From Loxodes magnus (Eukaryota > Ciliophora > Karyorelictea > Loxodida > Loxodidae), in assembly GCA_946699065.1 (NCBI GenBank), contig CAMPDV010000117.1, positions 558,001 through 622,000 on the forward strand: a stretch of 64,000 nucleotides of DNA. The letters are read 5' to 3'. The notes under the pieces were generated by a model. That model made no database searches and had not been told where the DNA came from. It saw only the letters and a list, made by a program, of their open reading frames with translations. The translations under genes and the position numbers were made by a program. Position 1 is the first letter of the stretch; the number at the start of each line of letters is the position of its first letter. Positions 34,120 through 46,110 of the stretch are shown in pieces.

Positions 34120-35939
34120 TAATTTATATTTCTACTATTAATATTCAGTTTATAATAATAGACTAAAAATTAAGCAATAACAATTAAATAAATTGATTTA
34201 TAAACCAAAAATGAGAAAATAAAAATAAGATATTTTATGAAGACCTTAAATATACCAAATATCAAGTAAAAATTAACTTTCATCAATAGATTTTAAAATT
34301 TAAAACCTCTAATTTATGCAAATTTTTTAAAAAAGATTAAATTTTAAATTGGTAGAGTATCTAAAGTTGTAATAATTAAATTTTTTTACGATAAAATAAA
34401 CTTAAGATGAGAAATTCGACTCAAATAAGGGGAAAAAATTTAAATTTCTCTTACTAAGTCTAAAAACAAAATATTAACTCAAAAATTCTTCACAAAACCA
34501 AATAATTTTCTTTTTCTTAGTAAATTTTACAAAATCTAAGAACTATGAAATCAGAAGATATAGTTTCCCTTTCTGAAGTAAATTTATAATTTTTATTTAT
34601 AGATGAATCTAATTAATATTTCATTAGTTAAATATTACAAAAGATATGCTTATGGATCATTAAATTTTGTTCTTTTAAGAATCTTTAAAATAAATAAAAA
34701 AATAAATAAGTTAAGATTTCTCTAAAAATAAAATTTTAAGACAAATAATTTATATTCCTATCTATTTCTTAACTCTCTTTACATATTAAAATATTTCTCT
34801 ATTGCTATTATTAAATTTTAAGAATTTATAATTTTTCTTTTCTTTATTGCATGGAAATTAATAAGAATTTTAGTTTTATTATCTAATTTCAGAGTCCTAT
34901 CTTTTGTGATAATATAAATATTAATTTTAAAGTTTGTCAGTTTTAATTTTCTAATTAAGAAATTAGTTAGAATGAATGGAATTGCAACTATATCTGTACC
35001 AAGATATAAAATATTAAATAAAGCCTTTAAATAAGGAATATTAAAATGCTTCTTATGTATTACTAGTAAATTAATGATAAAGCAATTGCTTTATCATTAA
35101 ATAAAATGCTTTCATTAAACTCTAATAATTATTAAAATAGATTAACGAGAATAAAGTGCTTTGAACTATGATTCTGCTATCTTACTTAATATATTAATAT
35201 TCTAATGTGAGATATCTATTATGCTTCTTAATAAAGAAAAGAAACTTCTTTAAAAACTCTTCAATGATAAATATTATTCTTTCATGGAGAGTAATTAAGC
35301 TTTATTAGAAATTTCAAAAAATGCAATTTTCCTATAATTTTTCCATATAAATTTAACTTCAATGCGATAAAGTTTTTCGATAAGAAGTAAAGAGATTTTT
35401 GTTAATGCGAAATAATATAAAAAAGAGTTGGATATAGGAATATATAATATTCTAGCATATCAAATTTTCACCAAAATAATTAAGAAGCTTTATTGTAAAG
35501 ATATATGGACTTACAGCAAGAATTTGCTAATCTTAATAAAGAAGATTCTAAAGGGATGAGACAAGAGAGCACTGTATAGATAATTTGATAGTTCTAATAG
35601 AAAGAAATTAAATATATTTTACGTATTTAAAATAAAATGCATATATCTTGCTATTTATGGGAAAAACTTCAATTTGACCTAAACTACTCCTAAATTTAAT
35701 ACTTAGGTAAATGATTTTGTTCTATTTGTGCATACAATTATTGCTAAATTTATTAAAAACTCATCCTTTTATAGTACTGCTAATTTCCTAACTTATATTT
35801 TAAGAATATTATTTAAAAAATATATAAAAATAAATTTATGATGTAAGTCATTAAGCAAAGTAAATAAAAGTATTAAAGAAAACAAATAACTTAATTTAAT
35901 GTTCATACTTAAATCATTTTTTAGTATTTTGTATAAAAA
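34120..35939. other. AT-rich gene desert
   Basis: About 1.8 kb. A purine-rich patch near 34380-34445 (cttaagatgagaaattcgac) is slightly less AT-rich but has no recognised content. Confidence 0.45.
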
Positions 35940-36757
35940 TCACAACTTAAAATCTTGACTTTCCTTTTTGAATGCTTTATAGGCATTAGTATAACAACTA
36001 CAACACATATTTCTCGCAAATACTATTCTGTCAGTATGGCCACATTGAGGAGTTTTTTTTGATTTTCTGTTTTTGTGATAGCATACAGAGCACATGTTTC
36101 TTGCATAATGTTTACTATTAACGTGTTCACATCTTGTTATTCTCATTTGTATTCTTGGTTAAAAACCTGTAGAATTTTCAGATTTATATGATTTTTAGTT
36201 TAAGTTTAGTAAATTAAAGTTTTCCTCATTTGATGTGACTATTTATTTTTCTACTAACGGCGGAAGGTCTCGATTTTAAGGCCAATTGTTTTAAAAATAA
36301 GGGAAAGGTATTTATCCTAGTAGCGAAGGCATTCCATCTAATATATACTTTTTGCTGGAATTCATTTTTCAGTTATAACTCGTATAGTGTACTAGTTTTA
36401 AAATGATTCACTGGTATTTTGATTCAAATTAAATAGACTTTAATTTGTTTATAAATTCATTCTATTAAAGAGACTTCGGTTAGTAGGATATTAACTTGAT
36501 AATAATTCATAAATCTATCTTCATTTACTTGATTAACCTTCTTTATATGTAAATTGCTTTAAAGAAAATGTCTATTTAATACAGAAATTTATGATTTCAT
36601 GAGCCAAAAGCTCATTGTAATCTGCTTTCTCCTTGAGCTTAACTTCGTAATTACTATACGCTTAGAACAACCAGACTTTTTGAATTATTTATTCAAATTG
36701 TAGGTTTTTTTGCAAGGCTAAAATTTCATACTGGAAAAATCACGATTATATTTACAT
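35940..36757 (-). CDS. Protein with two C-x-H...YARNMC-x2-CY zinc-like motifs
   Basis: A 265-residue protein in two exons, ATG 36757, TGA 35940-35942. The first exon (to 36259) encodes a helical, charged region (KLKEKADYNELLAHEIINF, FTYKEGQSSKW). A 20-nt intron at 36239-36258 is needed to reach the second exon. That exon carries two repeats of a Cys/His motif, CEHVNSKHYARNMCSVCY and CGHTDRIVFARNMCCSCY, and a Lys-rich end. This paired motif (C-x-H-x6-YA-x3-C-x2-CY) recurs in many ciliate and oomycete proteins and probably binds zinc; its function is not known to me. Exon 2 on its own looks like a 68-residue gene, but the spliced frame (266 codons) closes exactly and explains the coding texture upstream. 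Confidence 0.82.
36239..36258 (-). other. 20-nt intron in the Cys/His-motif gene
   Basis: Minus strand GTTAGTAGAAAAATAAATAG. It joins LKIETFR to TSNEENFNLLNL and puts the zinc-like motifs in frame. Confidence 0.8.
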
Positions 36758-36946
36758 AATAACTTTTGCTGAATGCATCAATAAATAGATTAAAAAATAA
36801 AAATAATATCTTAGCAATGAGAGAAAAAGTATCTAAGGCAATTATAAGAAATTACTCTTTTATTTTAGAGAAATTTAATGTAAATTTGGATTATGACTTT
36901 CTTGTATTTAATCAAATAGATTAAGTTTATTGTTTAATTTAAACTT

Positions 36947-37951
36947 TCAAGTCATTTGAGAAATGCAATCAGGGCAAGATGGTCCACTATCTGGTCCACA
37001 AATGCCATCGTGACCTTAATCAGCAACGCCAAAGTATTTTCCGCAGTAAATCATTCCTGACCAACCTTACCATTTTCCTAATTACTTTAATTTCTCCGCT
37101 TTTGGAGTTTTTAAAACTCTACAAGTTGCACAATTTGCCCAATAATCTGGACCACAAATACCATTAGTTAGATCTCTAAATGGGATATTGTGATTTTTCA
37201 TAACTTATCTTCCACAATAATAAAATCCACTTTTACCAATTTTAGGTTAATAGCTCTCAGTAACTGCAGGGTTATAAACCATATTTGTTCCAACTTTATC
37301 AAGTGCACTCATTTCTATAGGAAAGTTATTATTTTTTTTAAGCTTTCAAACTGAATTGTTATTTCTTGCCATATCCTCATTCTCTGGATAGAGCATAATG
37401 CTGTAAGGATCAAATCTTGTGAGATCAACTCCTTCTTTTTCTATTTCATATTATTCATCTGCCTTATTATCTACTTTAACAAATTTATCTCTGTCATGTC
37501 TTTACTACTCATGATTAAATCCTAAAGTATGCAAAATTTCATGAACTTAAGTTCCATCTTTATTCGGCCATTTGTTATGAAAGAATATTTCTGCTCCCTT
37601 CTCATCAAAAATTGTACCTTCTGCAAAGGCTTCGATTTCATTAGATTCTAACTTTTTAATTTCAATAGTAAATTTTTATCCCTAAGATCTTCTTCCATTA
37701 ATTATCTTTCATTTAATTCCTGGAACTATTAAAGGAAATATTTTATTTAAGGCTTTATTAATACTCTATTTTCACTTTTTGTTAAGATTTTTATTTATAT
37801 ATACCGTTATCTCCTATTATTTCTGTTTTAACACTCTTCTTGATTAAGTTTAATAAAATGCTTCTGCAGTCTAACTTGTGACTCCAAATAATTTCAAATC
37901 TTCTTCATGACCCATATCAATAAGAACCTTGGTAGAACTTAAGCATTCCAT
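36947..37951 (-). CDS. Astacin-like zinc metalloprotease with Cys-rich C-terminal repeats
   Basis: A 334-residue protein, ATG 37951 to TGA 36947-36949, no introns. Around residue 140 is the astacin (M12A) zinc site HEILHTLGFNHEQQRHDRD, which follows H-E-x2-H-x2-G-F-x-H-E and supplies three His ligands and the catalytic Glu. The Met-turn DPYSIMLYP with its Tyr follows about 45 residues later. The N-terminal half of the domain (ITVYINKN, INKALNKI, WKIINGRR) is also astacin-like. No signal peptide or clear propeptide is seen, unusual for a family that is normally secreted. The C-terminus holds two related Cys motifs, YCGRQVM...NGICGPDYWANCATC and YCGKYFG...DGICGPDSGPSCPDC, a protist repeat that may bind metal. 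Confidence 0.92.
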
Positions 37952-38400
37952 TTTAATTATATAATAAAAGAGAAAATTAAAATTACAAAAAGCTTAAATT
38001 GCTAGTTATCACTTTAATAGTAAAATAGTTTATATTTTTAAATTAAAACTTTATTATCATACTATCAGCCTTTATTAGCAAATGCTTCATTACTTATTTT
38101 ATTTATTTTCATTAGTTTAAGTGACTTCTATGGCTTTACAAGCATTCTAATTATCTTGTTTAGATCATGCCCCTTACTAAATATTAAACAAATCTTTAAT
38201 AATTCTATTTCAATCCAATTGATACTAAGTTTACTTCAATCATCAAACTTAAAAATTTTAATCTATAAAATTTAAGAAAAAATAGCATAGAATTTATTGC
38301 TGCAATCTTATATAAAGTCTACAGAGTAATCTATGAGATAAATAAGTTAATTATCTTGGATAAAACTCAATTGAGAGTTCTTTAAGTTCATTAACTTTAT
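37952..38400. other. AT-rich intergenic stretch
   Basis: About 450 bases upstream of the protease gene; no feature recognised. Confidence 0.5.
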
Positions 38401-38955
38401 TCAATATTTTTGTTGATTTTAAAATGAACAAACTATAAATTTGAAGGAATTTATATATACATTATAAGTTTACTACAATAAATATTTTAGCAGCTAGTTC
38501 GATAATAATCCTAGGCCTATTATTGCCAAAAAGTAAAATATTTCTATCAGTTTTATTGAGTTTTTTTTCTTTGTATTAGCATATAACCTGTCAATATTGT
38601 CCTTCAAACTTTCATTTGATATTATTGATGTCCCTACTGAAATTCCTGAATCAGCATCTTCTTATTTTCCTACCAGCATCGTATCTGAATTTATGCATCG
38701 TCTATCTGATCTGAAATTTATTTCACTTCCACTTTCTTTGCTTTCGAAATCATGTTTATTGAAATTATTTCCAAAGAATTAGATATTGTCGAAAGCCTAT
38801 GAACTTTCCTTCGATTTATTACTGTCTGGAGAAAATGCTAAATGTTAATGAGTCTAAACTTTTTCATTACTTCAGTGATAGTCTTCTTATATATCCAGAC
38901 TATGTCTTTCTATAGACATTTTTTTATCTAAATTTTTCATTTAAAGCAAATTCAT
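38401..38955 (-). CDS. Probable tail-anchored protein, unknown
   Basis: ATG at 38955 (38940 is an alternative) opens a frame with a polar Ser/Asp/Lys-rich N-terminal part (SPDSNKSKESSQAFDN, FESKESGSEINFRSD, ISVGTSIISNESLKDNI). A single hydrophobic segment near the C-terminus follows (IEIFYFLAIIGLGLL, then SNQLLKYLL). The codons after LLKYLL are TAG TAA (38470-38475). The frame then stays open for 23 more residues to TGA 38401-38403, which I use as the outer limit; the TAG may be the real stop, giving a classic tail-anchored protein of about 160 residues. No family recognised. The plus-strand open frame here is its shadow. Confidence 0.65.
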
Positions 38956-39379
38956 TAAAAGTCTTCAAATTCATAAATAATAATTTCTTCTAAGAATTTT
39001 ACTATTAATTTTATTATAAAAGCATCTACTTATATGCAAATATTACAATCAATAGAACAAATAATTTATCACTTAGACTAAGAATTATTTACTAGTTAAT
39101 AAAATAAGTTTAATAAGCCAAGCTTTCTCATATAATATTAATTATTATATCTAGTCTAATCTAAGCTTATCTAAAAGTAGCAAGATATTTAATTTAAATT
39201 ATCAGCTTTACTGTTTGTAGTTATTCTCTTTACTCATTCTTCATTTACTTTTTAGTTAAACCTATTGTTTCTTTCTTTATTCTTAGTCATTTTATTTAAA
39301 TATGAAAATATAAATATAAATATAAACATAAAATATTTATTATTCCTTCCCTTTCAAGCTAATTTTTTTATAGACTCAA
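38956..39379. other. AT-rich intergenic stretch
   Basis: About 420 bases between divergent genes. It includes an (ATATAA)n-like run at 39300-39330. Both promoters should lie here. Confidence 0.5.
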
Positions 39380-40011
39380 ATGCCTTTAAGAAATAAAACT
39401 TAAGATACATTTGATGATCAAACAATCAATAAGATTGCTAATTTCTATCGAAGCTTTGAAAAATAAAATTAAGAAAATAGTTTGTAATAAAAATAATCTT
39501 AGAGTATAGCTTCGATGTAGTTATTTGATATATAATCTAATTAGATTTATAATAGTAGTATAATCATTATACTTAAGTACCTTAGATCTTTTATATCAAT
39601 TAATCCCTTTAGAAGATGCTTAATCTATCAGAAAATAAAAATATTCTACTTATAGCAAAGCTAAACAAAGAAAGATACTTAAAAATGGATAATTATAATT
39701 ATAATTATTATTTATCTTAATAAGCTCATCTACTTGAGAAAACTAGTTATTACATGCATTTCTTAATTCAATTAGATTAAATAGCTTTACTTAATCATAC
39801 TCAATCAGAAGAATTTTAGCTAAGAATTATTAAAACTAGAAATTAGTGTAAGAAGAAGTAGCTAAGATTTATTAATTATATAATTTTAGAATTTTCTTTT
39901 GATACAAAGATAAATAGAAATTCATATGAAAGCTATTTATTGAATGTATGCAAGTTATAATTTATTAATATGAGAAAAACTTAAATAAAGAGGATAATGA
40001 TATTAGTCTGA
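39380..40011 (+). CDS. Unknown protein, 203 residues
   Basis: Two exons, ATG 39380, TGA 40009-40011. Exon 1 gives DDQTINKIANFYRSFEKQ and a Gln/Ser-rich stretch (SLQQKQSQSIASMQLFD). After a 20-nt intron exon 2 gives IFYINQSLQKMLNLSE, a helix EKTSYYMHFLIQLDQIALL, and a basic end (RNQCKKKQLRFIN). The spliced length is exactly 204 codons. No domain recognised. Its stop lies only 12 bases from the stop of the convergent kinase gene. Confidence 0.65.
39558..39577 (+). other. 20-nt intron in the unknown gene at 39380
   Basis: GTATAATCATTATACTTAAG, with in-frame coding texture before and after. It is placed by frame change only, not by homology. Confidence 0.6.
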
Positions 40012-40023
40012 AGTTTATTATTT

Positions 40024-41640
40024 TCATTTTTCCTGTTATTTTATATGGCTCCCATTATCTTGCTTCTTAGGAACAATCTTTTATAAGTCTCCAAATAATG
40101 TAGGACCTTAGTTTTCTGTATGAACAAATGAAAAATATTCACTTTGAGTTGATTCTTAATTTTAATTCATTTCATTCCATTCGGTATCGATAGTCCACTC
40201 TTTCTATTAGTACTACATTTAATCATAAATCTGCTTAATTTTTTTAATTTTATCCGGTGTAAGCGTCTAGGTCTTCCTCTCTTCTTATATAAAGCCACTT
40301 TAGCTTAAACTATCTTTATTGCTATGCTAAAAAGAAATATTATGAGATTTAATAGAGGCTTTAAAAATGCTTTTTCTAGAAAGACTTAACCAAGGATGAC
40401 AGAAAAATTTATCAAAGGTTAATCTTTTTGAAGTTTAAAGGTTTAATAATCCCGTTAATAAGCTTTTAGCGTTGTCACTAACATCCAATTTACCAATCAT
40501 TTTTTTTATTCCAACGCTTTTAATTACATTTATTCATAAATCTTCTTTATAATTCCAAACCCTTTCTCCGCTTAGCATTTCATAAAGGATTAATCCTACA
40601 CTTCATAAATCTGCTCTATAATCCTGCTTTTCTTCCCCATTTACAACTTCTGGTGCCATATATTGCTTATTAAAAGTTTTAATTTTTGCTGCTGCTGCTG
40701 CAACTTATTTGGATAAGCCCAAATCCCCAAGCTTTAGGACAATTTTTTCTTGTCTCATCCCAAGTAAAAGATTTGAAGGTTTCAAATCTCGATGAAGAAT
40801 CTTATTCATGTAAAGAAATTAGATAATCAAAGCAATTTGCTGCATGAAATACAAAGCTTCATTTTCACTTAGACGCTTATTGTTACAAATATGCTTATAG
40901 AGAGTTCCAAGTTCCATAAATTCCATAATAATTCAATAATAACGTAAAGATTCTCTTGTTGATTATATTATTTCATTATATTCTACTATGTTTGGATGTT
41001 AGCTAATTTTTGAAATATTCTTAACATACTCAACTTCCTTCGGCATGAAAGCTTACGTTTTATCTTCTGGCATTATTATTTCTTTAATTACTCGGTTTCC
41101 TGGAAAATTTTAAGAATCAATATGTTCAGCTAAGAAAACTTTTCCGAAAGTTCCCTTACAAATTTGTTGCTTAATTACATAATTTTCAATCATAGAAACT
41201 TAAGTCTGAGGAGAAATTACGAACGGCAAACCTTTTAGCGCTTCATTTTTTTAAGTATTTTCGCTTATTGTTCTTGTATTTTTTTTAATTTTAAACATAG
41301 CACAGCTACAAGTGTTTTGTACTGCGTCAACATTACTACTTTTTCTATAAGGAAAAACTTATTCGTTTGAAGTATCGCTTACATAGCTGTAAAAAAGTAA
41401 TTCAGCTTAATCTGAAGCTTTATTTTATAGCATTTATGGTCTTTTTTGAATAGTTTACTTTTGTAATGTGATTTATTGATTCTCGCAATTTGGTTTGTTT
41501 CCTCCTCCAATTAAGATTTTATTACTTAAGTATAGTAATTTGTAGCAACTCTCCAACTAAGTATTTGATAATTTCTTAAAGCTTTCACTAAATTGCTTCT
41601 AAGACAATTTCTTCTTAATTTCTTGAAAGTTACCACTCAT
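40024..41640 (-). CDS. Serine/threonine protein kinase
   Basis: A 538-residue protein in one exon, ATG 41640 to TGA 40024-40026. A poorly conserved N-terminal region (about 150 residues) precedes a full kinase domain: glycine loop ICKGTFGKVFLAE, ATP-binding Lys in NRVIKEI, catalytic loop ILHRDLKPSNLLL, metal-binding DLG (in place of DFG) in KLGDLGLSKQ, activation-loop end KQYMAPEVV, and D-x-W-S-x-G with Trp encoded by TGA (ADLWSVGLILYEML). An Ala run (QVAAAAAK) sits in the activation loop. All catalytic residues are present. The type (NEK/ULK-like versus CAMK) was not settled. The C-terminal 100 residues are polar. It is convergent, 12 bases away, with the gene at 39380. Confidence 0.92.
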
Positions 41641-41819
41641 CTTTATCATTTTTGTTAAAAAAGAACAACTTTTTGTTGAGTTTTATTCTAAAAATAAACT
41701 TAATTTTAAACAATATAATAGACTATTACCTAAATAGCTTTAAATAGCTTATGTAAAGCTAGTAAATTAGATAAGAAGGAGTAAATTAATAATATTAGTA
41801 TTAAATATTATTAATAATA

Positions 41820-43493
41820 TTAAAGAATAGAACAAGCTCTACAATCACCACAAGAAGTATTTCTCTACTCAATTCTTTCAAGCATCAGCTAATTTTATCT
41901 TTCCTTTACCTAACTTTCTTCAAGCTCCTTTGCCATTTAACTTTTCATTTATTGAGATTGTCTGACTTGTTCGTTAAGATCTGCTATTCTGTTTTATAAA
42001 TTTTTAATTGCTTGGTTATATTCTTCCTAATCTATTGCTTTTTGTTCTTCACACTGTTTCTGAACTTTTTCCTTCTCTTTACTTATTTTTTCCTGAAAAA
42101 ACTCTTAATCCTTTTTCATCCTTTATACAATCTCTTCATGTATATGAAATAAATATTTTTTACAAAAATCATGTCATATTGCTATTTTCTATGCTCCTAC
42201 AGTATTATCTTTGTATTCTTATTCCATTTTTTCAACGCAATTTTTTAGATCATCTAAAGTAACAATATTTTCAATATTGCTTAAATACTTTTTATGTAAA
42301 ACTTCTAAAAAAGCTATTGCCCAATTTTTCGCTATTTCATTATTCTCCTAATTGACATTAAACTCCAATTCTTTTAATGCAGTTTTCAGCTATTTTCGTT
42401 GAGTATTATAGTTACCAAAGGCATTCAATTCTAATTCTTGGAGTGCTGATTTTTTAAGCTGCTTCATAATGTTTTTCAAATCCTCATGTTTAGCCCCCTT
42501 TTATTAATGATCTTAAAGAAATTGCTTCATCTTATGTTTGATATTAGAAATAACACTCTCTATAACCTATTCATTATGATTATTAGAGATTTAGTCCCAG
42601 CTATATTATTAGTTTATTTATTTATTTCTGTTTATCTATTCAACATAAAACTTTACCAAGTTCAATCATATTTCTAAATTAATTACTTGCTAGTTCATCT
42701 TCTTTACTGGAGATTTATTGAATACAAAGTTCTAGAATTTATCAAATTTTTCTTTAAATGCCGGACGAAGTTTTCCTTAAAAATCATTTTACTCAAAGAT
42801 TTATCCCAATTCTTCTTCCTCTTCTATAGGCCTAACGAAGATAAAGCAGCTTCTGTTAGGAAAGTACTTTTTAATTTGATTTCTGATTTGACTTGCTTTT
42901 ACAGAGTAATTTAGCCCAAGACATTCTTCTAAGTACATATCATCATTTTATCCTTCATTTAGCTTATAAATAAAATCTCTTAAAACCCATATTAGTTGTG
43001 GGTAGCTTCTTCCTGTTCCTGAAAGTTCTTCTGTTTGTACTTAAATTTAATTATCAATTTTCTAGACAGAAGAAAGCTTATTTAAAGAAGTTTCATCAAT
43101 TATTCCTTTGTTGTTGTAAATTATAGAACTAGAGACTAGCATCGATAATAGGAAAAGATTTGTATCATGGACAGAGTCAGTTCCTTATAATCCTTCTGCA
43201 TCTATCATAACAATTAATTAATTATTATGATGAATTAAGTAAGCTCAGAGTCCTCTTGTGCATGTCTCTGTTTTATTGCTTGTCTTAAAAGCATTAGAAC
43301 CAGTTAGTAAATTGAGAAGAGAGGATTTTCCAGAGCGATAAGTTCCAACAGCAGTAATAACTTTGAAAATAGAAATTTTTTCACTTATGCTCTAAAACTC
43401 TTGAGACATATCAAGAATTTATTTAGCTGCTTTTTCCTAGAACTCTAAATTTCCTTAACTGTTAACTTTGATCAATTCTAAAGATTGGTCCAT
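41820..43493 (-). CDS. Guanylate-binding-protein-type large GTPase with CaaX end
   Basis: A 557-residue protein, ATG 43493, stop TAA 41820-41822. The G domain shows the P-loop GTYRSGKSSLLN, the GBP switch I TETCTRGLW (Trp from TGA; GBP consensus T-x-G-I-W), switch II DAEGLQG, and the RD motif in place of NKxD (WVLRDFIYKL). The helical C-terminal half is Lys/Glu/Gln-rich with coiled coils (EKISKEKEKVQKQ, RIADLNEQVRQ). The last residues are CGDCRACSIL: C-S-I-L is a prenylation CaaX box, as in several animal GBPs. It is only at the C-terminus if the following TAA terminates; reading it as Gln gives 56 more residues of AT-rich texture before the TGA at 41652. GBP/atlastin GTPases act at membranes. 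Confidence 0.93.
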
Positions 43494-46110
43494 TTTATTT
43501 ATTAATTTAATATAAAGCATCTAGCAAAATCTTTAAGAATTATTAAGATATCAGCCAAGAACTCTACTAATATCTAAATTAATATCTTATCTATTTCATC
43601 TTTCGCTATTATTACTGTTTCTATTTTCTTTGGTATTAAATCACTTTTTTATTGTAAAGCCAAACATTTAGCAATAATGCATATAACTAATATTAAAAGC
43701 ATTATTTTCTCTGCTAGATAATTAATAAACTACCCCTACTTATAGAGGCTTTAAATTATCCATTTAATATTTTCTTCCTCTATTCTAGAGATATAACGAG
43801 TTTATGAAGACATAAAACTAACTTAATTAAATTAATTTAAGAGTATTTAAGCAAATATAATTAACTTAGCTTTATTTAAGATATTTATTTGCTAGGGATT
43901 AAAAATAACTATTTATATTACTACTTCAATGTATATGCTTTTAATTTTTATAGATATATTAATGACTAAATGTTGATTAATCTAATTTAAATTTGTTCCT
44001 TTATTAATTATTACGCATTTACTATTTATTTTTTATAGCTATTCCTTTTCTTTTCACTTGCAATAAAAAGGTAATTACTAACTAACACAGCAGTGTTTGC
44101 CTTTAAGAAAGAGTTGATAATTAATGTAATAAAAGTTAATGCTATCCTTTAATATTAATATTTGCCTTTCCTTGATATTCAAAATTATGAATGATGTATT
44201 AAATGGAAAATTAAAAGAGAATTAAAGATATATTAATAGAATATAGCTTAAGCTTCTATAATAAAGAAGCTATTGCTTTATTTATAATAACTTATATTAA
44301 AGCTTAATAACTAATATAAAAGTAGCTATTAATAAGCTTTATATTTCTATCATTATTAACTTAAATATAATTATCATTACTGTTTTCTGTATAACTAAGC
44401 TATTTTACTTTAGTAAGATATCATATGTCTTAAACTTTTATTCATTTTAAAATTGTATGCTAATATAGATTAGCTATGCTTTATTTATAGTCACTTATCA
44501 ATTAATTTAAATATTTACAATAGAAAGGAGAGAAAAAGCCTAAAGAATAACTTGAAATACGTTTAATTTATTAATAGTCGCAGTATACCACTAAGAAGAT
44601 ATTAAAGGAAGTATTATTTTAGATACTAAAAGCGATAGATTAGCAATAATAAGGCATATAATGATAAATTTAGCTTCTAATTATAATTAAATGCTATACT
44701 TTTAGTTAATCTCTTGATTATACTCTTGCTTATCTAAATAATTCTATATTATTTAAGCAAATCTAATTTTTACACTAGCAAGCTATTTAATTATTATTTA
44801 ACTTTAATAGTAAATAGCATATAATGAATCTGCTAAAAATATGAAGATAATATAATCTAAAAGTAGATATTTTTTGAATTTAAAGAGTAAAGTATTAACT
44901 TGATTTAAAAATAAGAAATAAATGATAAAGCATTAAGAAAGCGCTTTAATTATAATTAATAACTAAAAGATAAATATTATTTAGTTTATAGGGATTTAAA
45001 TTGCTAAGGATAGATTAATTCTACTTTATTATTATAGAAATATATTAAAAATCTAGCTTAGCGTAATCATTTCTTTAAGATTTTAGCAAATTACCAATGC
45101 TAATAAATGTTAACTAAAATTAATTATATATTTTAGATAAAGAGAAGACTAGCTATTTGAAGAGCTTAAGAGACTTTTCTAATAGTTTTGCTCATAAAGG
45201 GAGCGTGAGATACATTGTAATTACACTAGATCTTTTGTCTCTTATACTAGCATAAGAGAAGCATTATAAAATTACTAAATTAACTAAAGATTATAAATTT
45301 GATTCCTTAAGTTTAATATTATTTATAATAATTAAAAATTCCTAAATCCTTTAAAAGTTTTAATTCAATAGATACTAATAATGCGTGCTTATCTGAAATT
45401 AAATTACAGATGTTATAAAAAAAATCCACTTTCTAGAAATAAAATTAATATATAACCTAAGTATATACAATCTTTAAACTATAAAGGCTATTAAAATAAC
45501 TTTTTATTGATTTATTAAATGTAACTAAGAAAAGCTACAAACTATCTAATTTTTAGGTTTCTAGATGGGCTAATTAAAATTTTCTATAATTTAAAGATTT
45601 TAAATAAACTTGCAGTTAGATTTGTAAATTTATTAAATCCAAAGTTAATCTCATTTATACTAAATAACACTTGAAAGAATTAAATAATCATAATTTTTCT
45701 TTAATCTAGTTATTTGTAATAAATCTTTAAAGTTAATTAAAGATAAAGGCTACTATTGTTGCTAAAGAAATTCTAATAATTGCAAAATTAATTATAAATA
45801 AGTTAAAAGCTATATTTGCCATAAAAGTTGTAGTATATAGAAAATCATTTTAGAAAGATAATCAAATGAAAGAAAGAAATATGGCATTTTTATTAAAAGT
45901 CATATTAGTTATTTATATAGATAGATAATATGCTAAATTAAAGCAAAATATGCATTAACCATTCAGATTTTAAAATTAGGTATTGCTAATATTTTTTATT
46001 TGTTTTCAAATGATAAAAATGCTAAATAAATAAAATTAAAAAAGTAAACAACAAAATTATTTTAATAAGCAGAGGTTTAATATCAAAGTATATGCATTAA
46101 AAAATATAAT
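43494..46110. other. AT-rich gene desert
   Basis: About 2.6 kb with no recognisable gene or structured element. Confidence 0.5.

Noticed and set aside
36255..36340. Relatively GC-rich patch (ggcggaaggtctcg) considered as a structured RNA or tRNA
   Set aside because: No cloverleaf or B box could be drawn, and the patch is the coding end of exon 1 of the Cys/His-motif gene (ETFRR side of the splice site).
42008..42914. Three plus-strand hydrophobic frames
   Set aside because: They are shadows of the coiled-coil half and G domain of the GBP-like GTPase on the minus strand.
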